From a virus, in IMG/VR virus record IMGVR_UViG_3300050139_000095, positions 96,331 through 160,330 of that record: DNA of 64,000 nt. One strand, written 5' to 3'. Position numbers and translations under genes: made by a program. This document shows positions 13,747-20,858 of this stretch, in pieces (the stretch's first letter is position 1; every line of letters begins with the position of its first letter). The notes beneath the pieces are model-generated. The model searched no databases. It was not told the DNA's origin and was given only the letters and a program-made list of their open reading frames with translations.

Positions 13747-13900
13747 TGAATTTGTAGACATCGAAGACCTGAAGCAAAAGCAGATAAACAAAATCTTGCA
13801 ATTGCTTTTGGACCGATTGAATTTGCGTGTGATGATCCGGCGCGATCAAACGGCTGGGGATGAAGTTTGGCTCTATGACCTATCAAGCTTGGACGATTAA
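13733..13900 (+). CDS. small acidic/helical protein, 55 aa (TTG start)
   Basis: TTG at 13733 has aaggtgg upstream and overlaps the previous gene by 14 bases; TAA at 13898-13900, two bases before the next ATG. Product (LQANDEFVDIEDLKQKQINK at start) is a helical, charged protein with no recognised motif. It fills a gap that otherwise lacks a gene. Confidence 0.5.
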   Translation: MQANDEFVDIEDLKQKQINKILQLLLDRLNLRVMIRRDQTAGDEVWLYDLSSLDD

Positions 13901-13902
13901 TT

Positions 13903-14139
13903 ATGGTGGACTTTGAAGTGATCGAGTTGAAAGAAGGCGAGCCGGTGGACACCAGTTGGAAGGATACCCATCTGAAGCCAACGGTTTTGTTTGTACTGCC
14001 GAAAGGTTCCACTGAAGACAAGCCTTCGTATTGCTGGAAGATGATCGACGGCTATGGTCGAACTTATTACGCGCAGATCACCCACAAGATGTTGATGGAT
14101 GGAATCAAGGCGGCGGATAAAATGGGAGCAATATTTTGA
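13903..14139 (+). CDS. hypothetical protein, 78 aa
   Basis: ATG 13903. Mostly beta-rich pattern (VLFVLPKGSTEDKPSYCWKM) without a recognised domain. The stop overlaps a possible TTG start of the next gene. Part of the small-gene operon. Confidence 0.6.
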   Translation: MVDFEVIELKEGEPVDTSWKDTHLKPTVLFVLPKGSTEDKPSYCWKMIDGYGRTYYAQITHKMLMDGIKAADKMGAIF

Positions 14140-14558
14140 CGACCTTCTTGATCATCGGTCTCCCGTCGATAGCTCTGACGGCGACTATCGTCTACGAACT
14201 TGTAACTTCACCTAGGGGGAAGAGAATGGACCTACGAAAACTTCAGACCACGTTGCCGTGGACAATCAAGTACAGTCAGGACTTCAGATCCAATCCGATG
14301 TCGCATAAAGATTTCGCGCACGGACTCACGCACGTCACGAAGGCATCGGGACGATTGAGCGAGATCGTTGACAAGATGGATCACAGCAAAGAGTTCGCGG
14401 CCAACATGACTCAGGACCAAAAGGTTCTGGTTGGTAATTACATTTCTGATTTGGTTGTTTGCGCTCTCCGTATGGCGAACACATTCCCTGGCGGGACAAT
14501 TGATTTGCAGGATGCGGTTGTGAGAAGGATCGAAACTAAGAACGGAGTGAAGTTGTAA
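14136..14558 (+). CDS. putative membrane-anchored protein, 140 aa (110 aa if ATG 14226)
   Basis: The frame opens at TTG 14136 (TTGA overlap with the upstream stop), giving a hydrophobic N-terminal helix (FLIIGLPSIALTATIVYELV) followed by positive charges. A strong AGGGGGA run at 14213-14219 sits ahead of ATG 14226, which would give a soluble 110-aa product instead; both forms might be made. The remaining part is helical (VTKASGRLSEIVDKMDHSKE). Function unknown. Confidence 0.5.
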   Translation: MTTFLIIGLPSIALTATIVYELVTSPRGKRMDLRKLQTTLPWTIKYSQDFRSNPMSHKDFAHGLTHVTKASGRLSEIVDKMDHSKEFAANMTQDQKVLVGNYISDLVVCALRMANTFPGGTIDLQDAVVRRIETKNGVKL

Positions 14559-14848
14559 TGCCACTTGATTGGGAGTTACCACATAAGATTTTTAAATATC
14601 CGTTGAAGCTTCAAGACGAACAGTTGATTGAGATGCAGCAATGGGCCGACATTTTATCTGTTAAAAATATAGGCGATGAACTTTATTTGTGGGCGATGGT
14701 GGCTGTGGATGCCCCAAAGGAAGAGCGAAAGATCATGATCACCGGGACGGGACATCCGATTGATCCTGAGATACTGATCGGTGGAAAACATATTGATACT
14801 GTGGTCATGCCAAATGGTTTGGTGTGGCATATCTTCGAGGTAAAATAA
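14558..14848 (+). CDS. hypothetical protein, 96 aa
   Basis: ATG overlaps the upstream stop. Polar and hydrophobic residues alternate (MPLDWELPHKIFKYPLKLQD; later PEERKIMITGTGHPIDPEIL-like order with VMPNGLVWHIFEV at the end), suggesting a small beta-rich globular protein. No family recognised. Confidence 0.6.
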   Translation: MPLDWELPHKIFKYPLKLQDEQLIEMQQWADILSVKNIGDELYLWAMVAVDAPKEERKIMITGTGHPIDPEILIGGKHIDTVVMPNGLVWHIFEVK

Positions 14849-15030
14849 TGAATAAGATTTTTGCATTCCTGTTGACGCTGACGACCTATGGCTGTGGACC
14901 TCACCACGTTTCGACGGTCATGGTGTCAACGACGAAATATACTTGCGTGAATTGGTTCCAGACGATTGCGATATGCGACACGGTGGCTGAGTGCAATAAG
15001 ACTTGCGCGGAAGCGGCAGGTCGCAAATGA
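14848..15030 (+). CDS. small lipoprotein, 60 aa
   Basis: ATG 14848 in a TAATG overlap. MNKIFAFLLTLTTYGCGPHH has a typical short signal peptide ending in a lipobox (TYGC), so the mature protein of about 44 residues would be lipidated at that Cys. Five further Cys (TCVNWFQTIAICDTVAECNKTC) suggest disulfides in the periplasm. One of several envelope-targeted proteins in this phage. Confidence 0.65.
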   Translation: MNKIFAFLLTLTTYGCGPHHVSTVMVSTTKYTCVNWFQTIAICDTVAECNKTCAEAAGRK

Positions 15031-15503
15031 ATAAGATCGAAGGATTGAATCCGGAATACAGACCGCTGACCAAAGATGAAACGGAAGTTTTCTTGATGGC
15101 AGTTATGATGGAGTCCAAGGTCGGCGACAAAGAATTTATTCCGAAGGAAGATTATCCGCCGCTGTTACAGATCGTGATGAAGAGAATCGAAGCCATGGAA
15201 CTGCCGATCAAGTTCACTGACACGGCGAAGATGGTGATGCTCTCGATGATCGATGGACCGGGTAAAGCGATTGTGTTTCTGATTGACGCTCTCGCTCTGT
15301 ACGAGGGCAAGACCGTTACGGGTAACATGATAGCTGAAGACCTTTACCCGTTTGGATTCTACACGGACGATTCGTTCGGCAGGTACGTGGATCATTTTAT
15401 CAGGCCGCACAAAGTGAAGTGGGCAGGAATTTATCTTGGCCAGCCGGACTACTCGCGGCTTCCTGAAGATCAACAGCCAAAGGAACAACAACCGAATGGC
15501 TGA
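15027..15503 (+). CDS. hypothetical protein, 158 aa
   Basis: ATG 15027 overlaps the lipoprotein stop (ATGA). Contains a central helical region with an acidic pattern (DETEVFLMAVMMESKVGDKE) and a Pro-rich, polar C-terminus (LPEDQQPKEQQPNG). Similar to small phage proteins of unknown function; no catalytic motif seen. Confidence 0.6.
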   Translation: MNKIEGLNPEYRPLTKDETEVFLMAVMMESKVGDKEFIPKEDYPPLLQIVMKRIEAMELPIKFTDTAKMVMLSMIDGPGKAIVFLIDALALYEGKTVTGNMIAEDLYPFGFYTDDSFGRYVDHFIRPHKVKWAGIYLGQPDYSRLPEDQQPKEQQPNG

Positions 15504-15852
15504 TCTTCCTTGCGGTGAATGTCGTGGCAGGTGCTGCAAGTACCCGGCGTTCTCTCCAGCCGAATTTGAATTAGTTAAGAGTGTTCGCGGGATTCCAAAG
15601 GGAACAATCGTTCAACCGATGCAGCACGTTCAGAGTTACGATCCGGCCAACAAGCCTGGCGCAGTCGGGTACATGCTCCATCGCTTCGACGGAACGTGTC
15701 CGTATCTATACGATGGCAAGTGTTCGATCTATTGGATGCGCCCGAAGGTCTGCAAGGACTATGGCGTGGTGAAGGATCTCCCGTGTGAATATCTTTACCC
15801 AGGCGAAGCAAAGCGTTTGCAGCGTGAGCGCGTGAAGAGGTCACAGGCATGA
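15496..15852 (+). CDS. YkgJ-type Cys-cluster protein, 118 aa
   Basis: ATG 15496 overlaps the previous gene. Starts MADLPCGECRGRCCKYPAFS and later has TCPYLYDGKCSIYWMRPKVC then KDYG. This is the Cys pattern (C-x2-C-x3-CC, then C-P-x6-C-x-I-Y-x-x-R-P-x-x-C) of the YkgJ/UPF0153 family, which is thought to bind an Fe-S cluster or Zn. The biological role of phage copies is not known. Confidence 0.78.
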   Translation: MADLPCGECRGRCCKYPAFSPAEFELVKSVRGIPKGTIVQPMQHVQSYDPANKPGAVGYMLHRFDGTCPYLYDGKCSIYWMRPKVCKDYGVVKDLPCEYLYPGEAKRLQRERVKRSQA

Positions 15853-16406
15853 GCATCGAAGAGGATGTGATCGCGAGTATCCATAGGCAGATCGCGCAAG
15901 CCGTGGGCATTCCTGAAGCGATGTTGAAAGGCGGCGACGGGCCGACCACCGGAACCGATGCGTTCATGAGGCACCTGGATAAGCTGGCCGACGCCTTGAA
16001 GATCAAAGTGATCTTGGCCGTGCCGGGAACTCTCCCAAGGTTCGGATTGATTGAGACAGACTTCGTGGATGGCATGATGAAGATCCGTGTGCTGGCGGAA
16101 GTCGAGAAGACGAAAAAGGATAAGGCACACATTAAGGACTTGAAGAAGAACGAGATACATTGGTATTTGGCCCACACAAGAGATTTAACAATCATAACGG
16201 AGAGGTTCGACAATGAGCGTTGGTGGCAAAGTTATTCAGATTTATCAAGCGGCCCCGGACAAAGTTTGGTTGAACACCTTGGATCACAGCGAGCCAACGT
16301 CAGTGATGGTCAACCCGAAGAACCAAGAGATAAAACTTGGCGACAAAGTTTGGTGGCAAGGTGGAACCGTCTATTGGACCTCTGTCGAATTAATGAAGAC
16401 CATTGA
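15849..16406 (+). CDS. hypothetical protein with long overlap into the next gene, 185 aa
   Basis: ATGA start after the YkgJ-like gene. The first 120 residues look like real coding (IASIHRQIAQAVGIPEAMLK then VILAVPGTLPRFGLIETDF). The last about 65 overlap the next gene by 194 bases in another frame and are rich in Trp/Ser/Arg/Gln. Natural overlaps this long are rare, so the true C-terminus may be shorter or the overlap may reflect a frameshift. The function is unknown. Confidence 0.5.
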   Translation: MSIEEDVIASIHRQIAQAVGIPEAMLKGGDGPTTGTDAFMRHLDKLADALKIKVILAVPGTLPRFGLIETDFVDGMMKIRVLAEVEKTKKDKAHIKDLKKNEIHWYLAHTRDLTIITERFDNERWWQSYSDLSSGPGQSLVEHLGSQRANVSDGQPEEPRDKTWRQSLVARWNRLLDLCRINEDH

Positions 16407-16563
16407 ACTTCCGAAGATCAGTGGCTCTGGCGTGAACCATCCGCTCGGCAAGGAATACGAAATCACATACGACCTTGGCCGGATCGTCACGCAGAAGAAA
16501 ACGCGGATCAAAGAACTTGAAGCTGAACTCTTGGCACTAAAGCAAAAGCATGGTTTGATCTAG
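16213..16563 (+). CDS. hypothetical phage protein, 116 aa
   Basis: ATG 16213 has gagaggttcgac upstream. The sequence contains the segment NPKNQEIKLGDKVWWQGGTV (about residues 35-55), which resembles a recurrent phage family with a KVWWQGG..YWT core, and a C-terminal coiled coil (KTRIKELEAELLALKQKHG). It precedes the tRNA gene. Function unknown. Confidence 0.7.
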   Translation: MSVGGKVIQIYQAAPDKVWLNTLDHSEPTSVMVNPKNQEIKLGDKVWWQGGTVYWTSVELMKTIELPKISGSGVNHPLGKEYEITYDLGRIVTQKKTRIKELEAELLALKQKHGLI

Positions 16564-16570
16564 CCCGACA

Positions 16571-16597
16571 TGTCGCTGATTTCTATTTTCGGCGACA
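16571..16597 (+). promoter_or_regulatory. stem-loop upstream of tRNA-Asn
   Basis: TGTCGC (16571-16576) and GCGACA (16592-16597) can pair around a 15-base A/T-rich loop. It lies between the stop of the preceding gene and the tRNA, so it may mark transcript processing or a weak terminator. No U run follows. Confidence 0.35.
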
Positions 16598-16630
16598 CGT
16601 TTGAGGAACATGTTTACGTTGAAGTCATGT

Positions 16631-16706
16631 TGGGTTGTAGCTCAGTTGGCAGAGCCACTGGCTGTTAACCAGTTGGTCGCAGGTTCGAGTCCTGCCAACC
16701 CAGCCA
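16631..16706 (+). tRNA. tRNA-Asn (anticodon GTT), CCA encoded
   Basis: A full cloverleaf can be drawn. Acceptor arms are TGGGTTG and CAACCCA, D-arm sequence is AGCTCAGTTGGCAGAGC-like, and the anticodon stem is ACTGG/CCAGT around CT-GTT-AA (anticodon 16664-16666). The T arm is GCAGG-TTCGAGT-CCTGC, with discriminator G and encoded CCA at 16704-16706. It reads AAC/AAT. It is the only tRNA seen in the window, between two small-gene operon segments, so it may supply a limiting host tRNA or replace one degraded by anticodon nucleases. Confidence 0.95.
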
Positions 16707-16721
16707 TTTTTCGGGGGAGAA

Positions 16722-17192
16722 ATGTTAGAACCGTATTGCGATCTTGACGGCGTGCTCGCCAACTTCATGGGCAAAGTCAAAGAACACTATCCTGATTCAT
16801 ACGACTGGATGCCGGACAACATCCTGTGGCCGCGAGTGGATTCCATTCCGAACTTCTGGGAATCACTCGACTGGATGCCGGACGGAGAAAAGCTTTGGAC
16901 GTACCTGAAGACAAAGAATCCAAAGATCCTTTCAGCGCCAGCGAGAGATCCGCGCTGCATTCCTGGCAAGCATAAGTGGATCGACACTCGGCTCGGAGAG
17001 CATGTGCCACGTATCATCGTGAAGGCACACCAGAAAAAAGATTATGCAGCGCCCAATCGCATCCTGATCGACGACCTTAAAAAGAATGTTGACGCATGGA
17101 CAGAGGCCGGTGGTATTGGAATACTTCACACCAACGCTATCGAAACGATAGTTTTACTTGAGGGACATTTCCTGGAGAGCAAGCATGGATAA
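16722..17192 (+). CDS. HAD-like 5'-nucleotidase / 5'(3')-deoxyribonucleotidase-like, 156 aa
   Basis: Starts MLEPYCDLDGVLANFMGKVK, a classical HAD motif I (DLDGV). About residues 65-75 have LSAPARDP (motif II-like Ser) and a C-terminal RILIDDLKKN (acidic motif IV) with the Lys in AHQKKD. These features fit the small 5'(3')-deoxyribonucleotidase branch (NT5C). The start follows a GGGGGAGA run 16 bases after the tRNA. Likely nucleotide-pool metabolism. Confidence 0.75.
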   Translation: MLEPYCDLDGVLANFMGKVKEHYPDSYDWMPDNILWPRVDSIPNFWESLDWMPDGEKLWTYLKTKNPKILSAPARDPRCIPGKHKWIDTRLGEHVPRIIVKAHQKKDYAAPNRILIDDLKKNVDAWTEAGGIGILHTNAIETIVLLEGHFLESKHG

Positions 17193-17442
17193 GGTAATCG
17201 TAAAGGTCGGACGCAAGAGAGATAAAGGCCCGTTGTTCCCAACGACTAAACCGATTGTGATGGGACGGCTTTTGAACTTCGGAATCCTTGAAGCTGGAAC
17301 CGAAAGCGGGAAGACCGCAGTCGCATTCGCATTTGATATTGGCGACAAAGTTTTGATGGTCGAGACCACGGCGGAAGTCTTCCGCAAGCTGGGCAGAGAG
17401 ATCGACGAAGCGGAGAAGATGTTCGAGGCTTATGAAGGGTAA
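17185..17442 (+). CDS. hypothetical protein, 85 aa
   Basis: ATG 17185 overlaps the HAD gene end by 8 bases. Contains beta-rich core (LNFGILEAGTESGKTAVAFA then IGDKVLMVETTAEVF) and a helical C-terminus. No family recognised. The next gene overlaps it by 11 bases. Confidence 0.55.
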   Translation: MDKVIVKVGRKRDKGPLFPTTKPIVMGRLLNFGILEAGTESGKTAVAFAFDIGDKVLMVETTAEVFRKLGREIDEAEKMFEAYEG

Positions 17443-17644
17443 GATGGCTGTGGTCACGTTCAACATCGTGACTAGAGCCGGAAGCTTCGGTGAAGTGAAC
17501 CACGGCGACATCTTGGCGGTACTAGGTAAAGACATTGTGTTTGCCGATCCACTTTGCGATGTCGATGAGTGCTGTGAGTTTTGTGAACAGATTCGCCGGA
17601 GAATCCTATCTCGGCAAAACCTTGGGATACGACATGCAAAGTAA
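17432..17644 (+). CDS. hypothetical Cys-containing protein, 70 aa
   Basis: ATG 17432. Has CDVDECCEFCEQIRRRI (four Cys in a row of 11), suggesting a metal site or disulfide, and a basic end. Overlaps both neighbours by about 11 bases, as is usual in this operon. Function unknown. Confidence 0.5.
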   Translation: MKGKMAVVTFNIVTRAGSFGEVNHGDILAVLGKDIVFADPLCDVDECCEFCEQIRRRILSRQNLGIRHAK

Positions 17645-17864
17645 AATTCCAATTGATTCAAAGGTCATGGTCATGGACGCCATCAAGGGCGCGGGATTCT
17701 CGAACATCGAGGCGGCCACGCGGATGGAGAAGATGGGCGCGGCCCGGTTCACTGGTGATCAGCATAACCCGGCGTGGGAGTGGAACACCGACTGGCTTGG
17801 AAAGCAGAAGGAAGAGATGCTCTTCACGATTTACTACTGCATGAAATCTGGGCGGATCAAGTGA
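17634..17864 (+). CDS. hypothetical protein, 76 aa
   Basis: ATG 17634 overlaps the upstream stop region by 11 bases. Sequence MQSKIPIDSKVMVMDAIKGA then AATRMEKMGAARFTGDQHNP and a Trp-rich segment (WEWNTDWLGK). The TGA overlaps the GTG of the next gene. A degenerate dispersed palindrome is at 17648-17661 (12 of 14 matches). Function unknown. Confidence 0.6.
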   Translation: MQSKIPIDSKVMVMDAIKGAGFSNIEAATRMEKMGAARFTGDQHNPAWEWNTDWLGKQKEEMLFTIYYCMKSGRIK

Positions 17865-18196
17865 AGAAGAAGTTGGGACGGTCCAAGCAATGCGCGAAGT
17901 GTCCGTGGAAGGTCACGACCAACCCGCACGACATTCCAAACGGCTACCGGGAAGACAAGCACTGCGCTCTGAAGAAGACAATCGCCGAGCCGGGATCTCT
18001 CCGTTCCAATCCTCATGCGATGGCGTGTCACGAGTCGATGCCGGGAAAAGATATGCATTGCATAGGATGGCTTGCACATCAGATGGGACCTGGGAATAAT
18101 ATCGGCTTGCGCTTGAAGATGATGCATTACGATCTCAGCAAGGTGGAGTTGGACGGGGAACAGCACGAATCTTTTGAAGATACGTTGCCGTCATGA
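17861..18196 (+). CDS. Cys/His phage protein of the DUF6283 type, 111 aa
   Basis: GTG 17861 overlaps the upstream stop. Shows CAKCPWKVTTNPHDIPNGY, AMACHESMPGK and CIGWLAHQMGPGNNIGLRLK: the order C-x2-C, CHxS, C-x-GWL and GNNI fits DUF6283-type phage proteins. It probably binds a metal through Cys/His. The function of that family is not known. Followed by a GGGGG run and a TTG-start gene. Confidence 0.65.
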   Translation: MKKKLGRSKQCAKCPWKVTTNPHDIPNGYREDKHCALKKTIAEPGSLRSNPHAMACHESMPGKDMHCIGWLAHQMGPGNNIGLRLKMMHYDLSKVELDGEQHESFEDTLPS

Positions 18197-18205
18197 GGGG
18201 GAGTC

Positions 18206-18490
18206 TTGGCTTTCGAGGAAGTGAAATTGGATATGAAGGACATGATCAAGCGTGCGATCTCGACGCTTGGCTACGTCTACAAGCCTGGAGTCACGGGGCC
18301 AAATGTCTTTGATCAAAAGGGAAAACCAGTTTGCTATTTTCGCCAGGCAAAGTTTTGGCCTGAAGGTCACGTTTGCCTGTGGGTAGAGACCTCAACCGGG
18401 ATAAAGCACCTGGACGTTGACATAGACCTGAGTGAGAATGAAGTTGACCTTTTGGCTGGAAGCCAATGTGATGAAAGTGAGTTACATTAA
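18206..18490 (+). CDS. hypothetical protein, 94 aa (TTG start)
   Basis: TTG 18206 follows GAGGGGGAGTC. Product begins LAFEEVKLDMKDMIKRAIST; beta-strand-rich centre with Trp (FWPEGHVCLWVETSTGIKHL) and acidic end. No family recognised. A dispersed palindrome copy lies just after the stop. Confidence 0.55.
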   Translation: MAFEEVKLDMKDMIKRAISTLGYVYKPGVTGPNVFDQKGKPVCYFRQAKFWPEGHVCLWVETSTGIKHLDVDIDLSENEVDLLAGSQCDESELH

Positions 18491-18494
18491 ATCT

Positions 18495-18508
18495 TCCAAT
18501 CAATTGGA
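18495..18508. repeat. dispersed palindrome copy 3 (TCCAATCAATTGGA)
   Basis: Exact core, centre CA. It is five bases after the stop of the preceding gene and directly ahead of ATG 18515. The following GGAGA of the ribosome-binding site overlaps its right arm, so a bound protein could block translation or transcription there. Confidence 0.8.
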
Positions 18509-18514
18509 GAATCG

Positions 18515-18709
18515 ATGGACCAAAAGGCCATAATCGTTTGCGCGAACGGAACTTACCTTCAAAGTTTTCGCAAAGGGATCTCGATCACCTACACCAATGA
18601 TCGCGAGAAGGCCAAACGGTTCAACAGTAAGTCAGAGGCCAAGCGGATCGCTACTTCTGTTTTAAGAACGATAACTTTTGAGATTGAACTCTACACTCCA
18701 TTGAAATAG
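18515..18709 (+). CDS. hypothetical protein, 64 aa
   Basis: ATG 18515 has GGAGA in the right arm of the dispersed palindrome. Short Lys-rich, beta-strand-rich protein (MDQKAIIVCANGTYLQSFRK, then SKSEAKRIATSVLRTITF). No recognised motif. Confidence 0.6.
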   Translation: MDQKAIIVCANGTYLQSFRKGISITYTNDREKAKRFNSKSEAKRIATSVLRTITFEIELYTPLK

Positions 18710-18730
18710 TTTTTTGACCTTGGGGGAATT

Positions 18731-18961
18731 ATGGACACGCAAACATTGCAGCAAATTTCATTCGGTATTGATGTGTTACTCATCTTCCCATCCGTATGGC
18801 TTGGATGGAGGAACTTGCAAATCTGGAAGAAGACTCGGGATAATTGGTTGGAGTCGAAAGTTTTCCTTGATGACTGCAAGGTGCATTTGTCCGAAGTCGC
18901 CAAGGCTCGCAAAGAGTCGGACGACATCTTGGCTAGAGCCAGGAATTTGAGACTGATATAA
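18731..18961 (+). CDS. hypothetical membrane protein, 76 aa
   Basis: ATG 18731 with TGGGGGAATT upstream. Residues 9-27 (SFGIDVLLIFPSVWLGWRNL) are a membrane helix; the C-terminal half is a charged helix (FLDDCKVHLSEVAKARKESD). The last base is shared with the next ATG. Function unknown. Confidence 0.6.
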   Translation: MDTQTLQQISFGIDVLLIFPSVWLGWRNLQIWKKTRDNWLESKVFLDDCKVHLSEVAKARKESDDILARARNLRLI

Positions 18962-19227
18962 TGGCGGGATTGTTCGAGGGCCTGAAGAGAAGTCCTGTCA
19001 CCAAATGCGTTTACCTGATCGAGCACTCGCACTACGAGTCAACTCTGTCAGCTAAAGCTTTCTTGGATTACACCGAGGCCAATAGATATTTCGATAAGAA
19101 AGCAATTGGGTTTACTCACAAGGCGTCGAACAAAGAAGAGGCGATTGGTGACGGTATCGTTGAGTTAAAGTCTCGCCACAAGAATCATGGCGAAGTTGTT
19201 GTGTTTAAAAAAGTAAGTTTACAATAA
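18961..19227 (+). CDS. hypothetical protein, 88 aa
   Basis: ATG overlaps the upstream stop. Small mixed alpha/beta protein (MAGLFEGLKRSPVTKCVYLI; AKAFLDYTEANRYFDKKAIG) with no domain recognised. Confidence 0.6.
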   Translation: MAGLFEGLKRSPVTKCVYLIEHSHYESTLSAKAFLDYTEANRYFDKKAIGFTHKASNKEEAIGDGIVELKSRHKNHGEVVVFKKVSLQ

Positions 19228-19247
19228 ACTGGGTTGATGGAGGGGTT

Positions 19248-19826
19248 ATGGATCTGCAAGCTTATGTGGAGAAGGTCCACGGTATCGCCGTGGCAAAAGG
19301 TTGGTGGGAGACTTTCGAGAACGGCGACGTTCAGGTAAGACCATCACGGGAAATTAGGATGCTGATGGTGACAGAGATAGCTGAAGCTTCGGAAGAAGTG
19401 CGCGGCGGCAAGGCACCAATGTATTGGAACACTCCGACCGGCGTTGTGCGATGGGAAGACGTTGGCTTGGGAAGTAACTTGAGTGTTGGAACTGAATTGC
19501 AAAAGCCTGAAGGTGAAGCGGTTGAGTTGATCGACTGCGTTATCAGGATCATGGATTACTTCGGCGCGTGCAAATGGAATCTCGAAGAGCACATGTCTGA
19601 CAGCTATCATCTGCCGGATCGCGAGCGCCCACTTGAAACTCACATGGACATAGTTTCAATGATCTCGATGGCGTATGGTGATGATGAAGAGAAGATGCTT
19701 GGCCGGGTGGTCAAGGTCATCAAGGAATACTTCGCTCGCAAGGACTGGGACTTCGAGACGGTGCTCAAGGGGAAGATCCAGTACAACGAGACACGGCCAT
19801 ATCGGCATGGCGGGAAGACAGCATAA
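19248..19826 (+). CDS. MazG-like all-alpha NTP pyrophosphohydrolase, 192 aa
   Basis: Preceded by ggaggggtt. It shows the all-alpha NTP-PPase pattern: VTEIAEASEEVRGGK (E-x2-E-x-x-E) and, after an insertion, GEAVELIDCVIRIMDYFG (E-L-x-D). The family hydrolyses nucleoside triphosphates to monophosphate plus pyrophosphate with Mg2+, e.g. dCTP or dUTP housecleaning. This one has a longer insert between the two motifs and a C-terminal helical extension. It likely tunes the nucleotide pool. Confidence 0.75.
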   Translation: MDLQAYVEKVHGIAVAKGWWETFENGDVQVRPSREIRMLMVTEIAEASEEVRGGKAPMYWNTPTGVVRWEDVGLGSNLSVGTELQKPEGEAVELIDCVIRIMDYFGACKWNLEEHMSDSYHLPDRERPLETHMDIVSMISMAYGDDEEKMLGRVVKVIKEYFARKDWDFETVLKGKIQYNETRPYRHGGKTA

Positions 19827-20107
19827 TGCCAACTGGAATTTATGAACGACGGACCAAAAAGGAAATAGCTTTGCACGGGCTGAAGAAAGATGAGCCAACT
19901 AATAACCAGAAGGTGCGAGAGTGGACCGCCGAGTTGGAGCGGTTGATCGGCGAAGCGAACGAAGAAAAGAAAATGCATGTGTCTGAAACTGATCGCTATC
20001 GAAGGATTGGTCTCTCGATTGAGATCGGCAACAAGGAAAGAATGATCGCCAAGATAAAGTCGGATATACATTTTCTGTTGACCGGGGAACATAAATCTTT
20101 TCGATAG
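19826..20107 (+). CDS. hypothetical charged protein, 93 aa
   Basis: ATG overlaps the MazG-like stop. Starts MPTGIYERRTKKEIALHGLK with a PTGIYxR-type N-terminus reminiscent of HNH endonuclease-associated proteins, but no HNH motif follows. The rest is a long charged helix (VREWTAELERLIGEANEEKK). Function unknown. Confidence 0.55.
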   Translation: MPTGIYERRTKKEIALHGLKKDEPTNNQKVREWTAELERLIGEANEEKKMHVSETDRYRRIGLSIEIGNKERMIAKIKSDIHFLLTGEHKSFR

Positions 20108-20114
20108 GAAGCGC

Positions 20115-20555
20115 ATGACACCGAAGTTAGTATCCAAATACTTTATGTTGGGGACTCTTCTTATTTGGGGAGTGTTCGATATTTTTCTCTACATAAAATA
20201 CGGGAACGCGGCCACCGAGTCGGCGACCACATGGCGCGAAGGTAATCTGTTCGCTGGCTTAGTATTTTTTGTCGGCGCTTTGATGGGCCACTTCTTTGGT
20301 CAGTGGAGAAAGCCATCACCTGATACGATAGTTCCGCCAACATGGAGAGCTATCGGAAAGACGGCCTTGGTTGTACTGATGACTCCGTGGTGTCTTCTCG
20401 ATGGATACGGGATCATTGTCAGCGCCACTCCATCGGTGGTCGATACTTTCGTTTGGAGTCTTGTCGGCCATCAAGTGTGGCTATTGTTCTTGATCGCATT
20501 TGGGATCGGAAGTTTGTTTCTGCCGATGGATGAGCCAACGGATTTCCCATCATGA
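20115..20555 (+). CDS. polytopic membrane protein, 146 aa
   Basis: Upstream taggaagcg. Four hydrophobic segments (about 12-30, 45-60, 74-95 and 115-135, e.g. ALMGHFFGQWRKP loop between). No substrate-binding motif seen. Likely inner-membrane location. ATGA overlap with the next gene. Confidence 0.65.
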   Translation: MTPKLVSKYFMLGTLLIWGVFDIFLYIKYGNAATESATTWREGNLFAGLVFFVGALMGHFFGQWRKPSPDTIVPPTWRAIGKTALVVLMTPWCLLDGYGIIVSATPSVVDTFVWSLVGHQVWLLFLIAFGIGSLFLPMDEPTDFPS

Positions 20556-20857
20556 AGATTGATCCGGTACAGAATGCATTCGCGCAAGAGTCGATCACCA
20601 GACTCCGTAAGCTGGTGAACGAAGAGTTGATCAAGCTGCCGCCGCGCCCGTCGCGACTTCAGTTGGTCGATCACGCGGAGTTGTGCGCAATCGTTTGGCT
20701 CTTCGATCAGGCGGCTGAGATGTCAAAAGGGTTCAGCAAAATATTTGTGGATTACGCTCAAGGCATGGACGACATCAAAAAGATTGTAGAGGAAAAAGGA
20801 ACTCGCGCTCAGATCATCGAACGCTTGGACAAGATCAAGAAGGACGTTGGGCTTTAA
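20552..20857 (+). CDS. hypothetical protein, 101 aa
   Basis: ATGA-coupled. Helix-rich, charged (MKIDPVQNAFAQESITRLRK; later MDDIKKIVEEKGTRAQIIER). No family recognised. Ends two bases before the next ATG. Confidence 0.6.
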   Translation: MKIDPVQNAFAQESITRLRKLVNEELIKLPPRPSRLQLVDHAELCAIVWLFDQAAEMSKGFSKIFVDYAQGMDDIKKIVEEKGTRAQIIERLDKIKKDVGL

Positions 20858-20858
20858 G

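Noticed and set aside
19826-20107. HNH endonuclease
   Set aside because: Only the short N-terminal PTGIYER resembles such proteins; no HNH or zinc motif follows.
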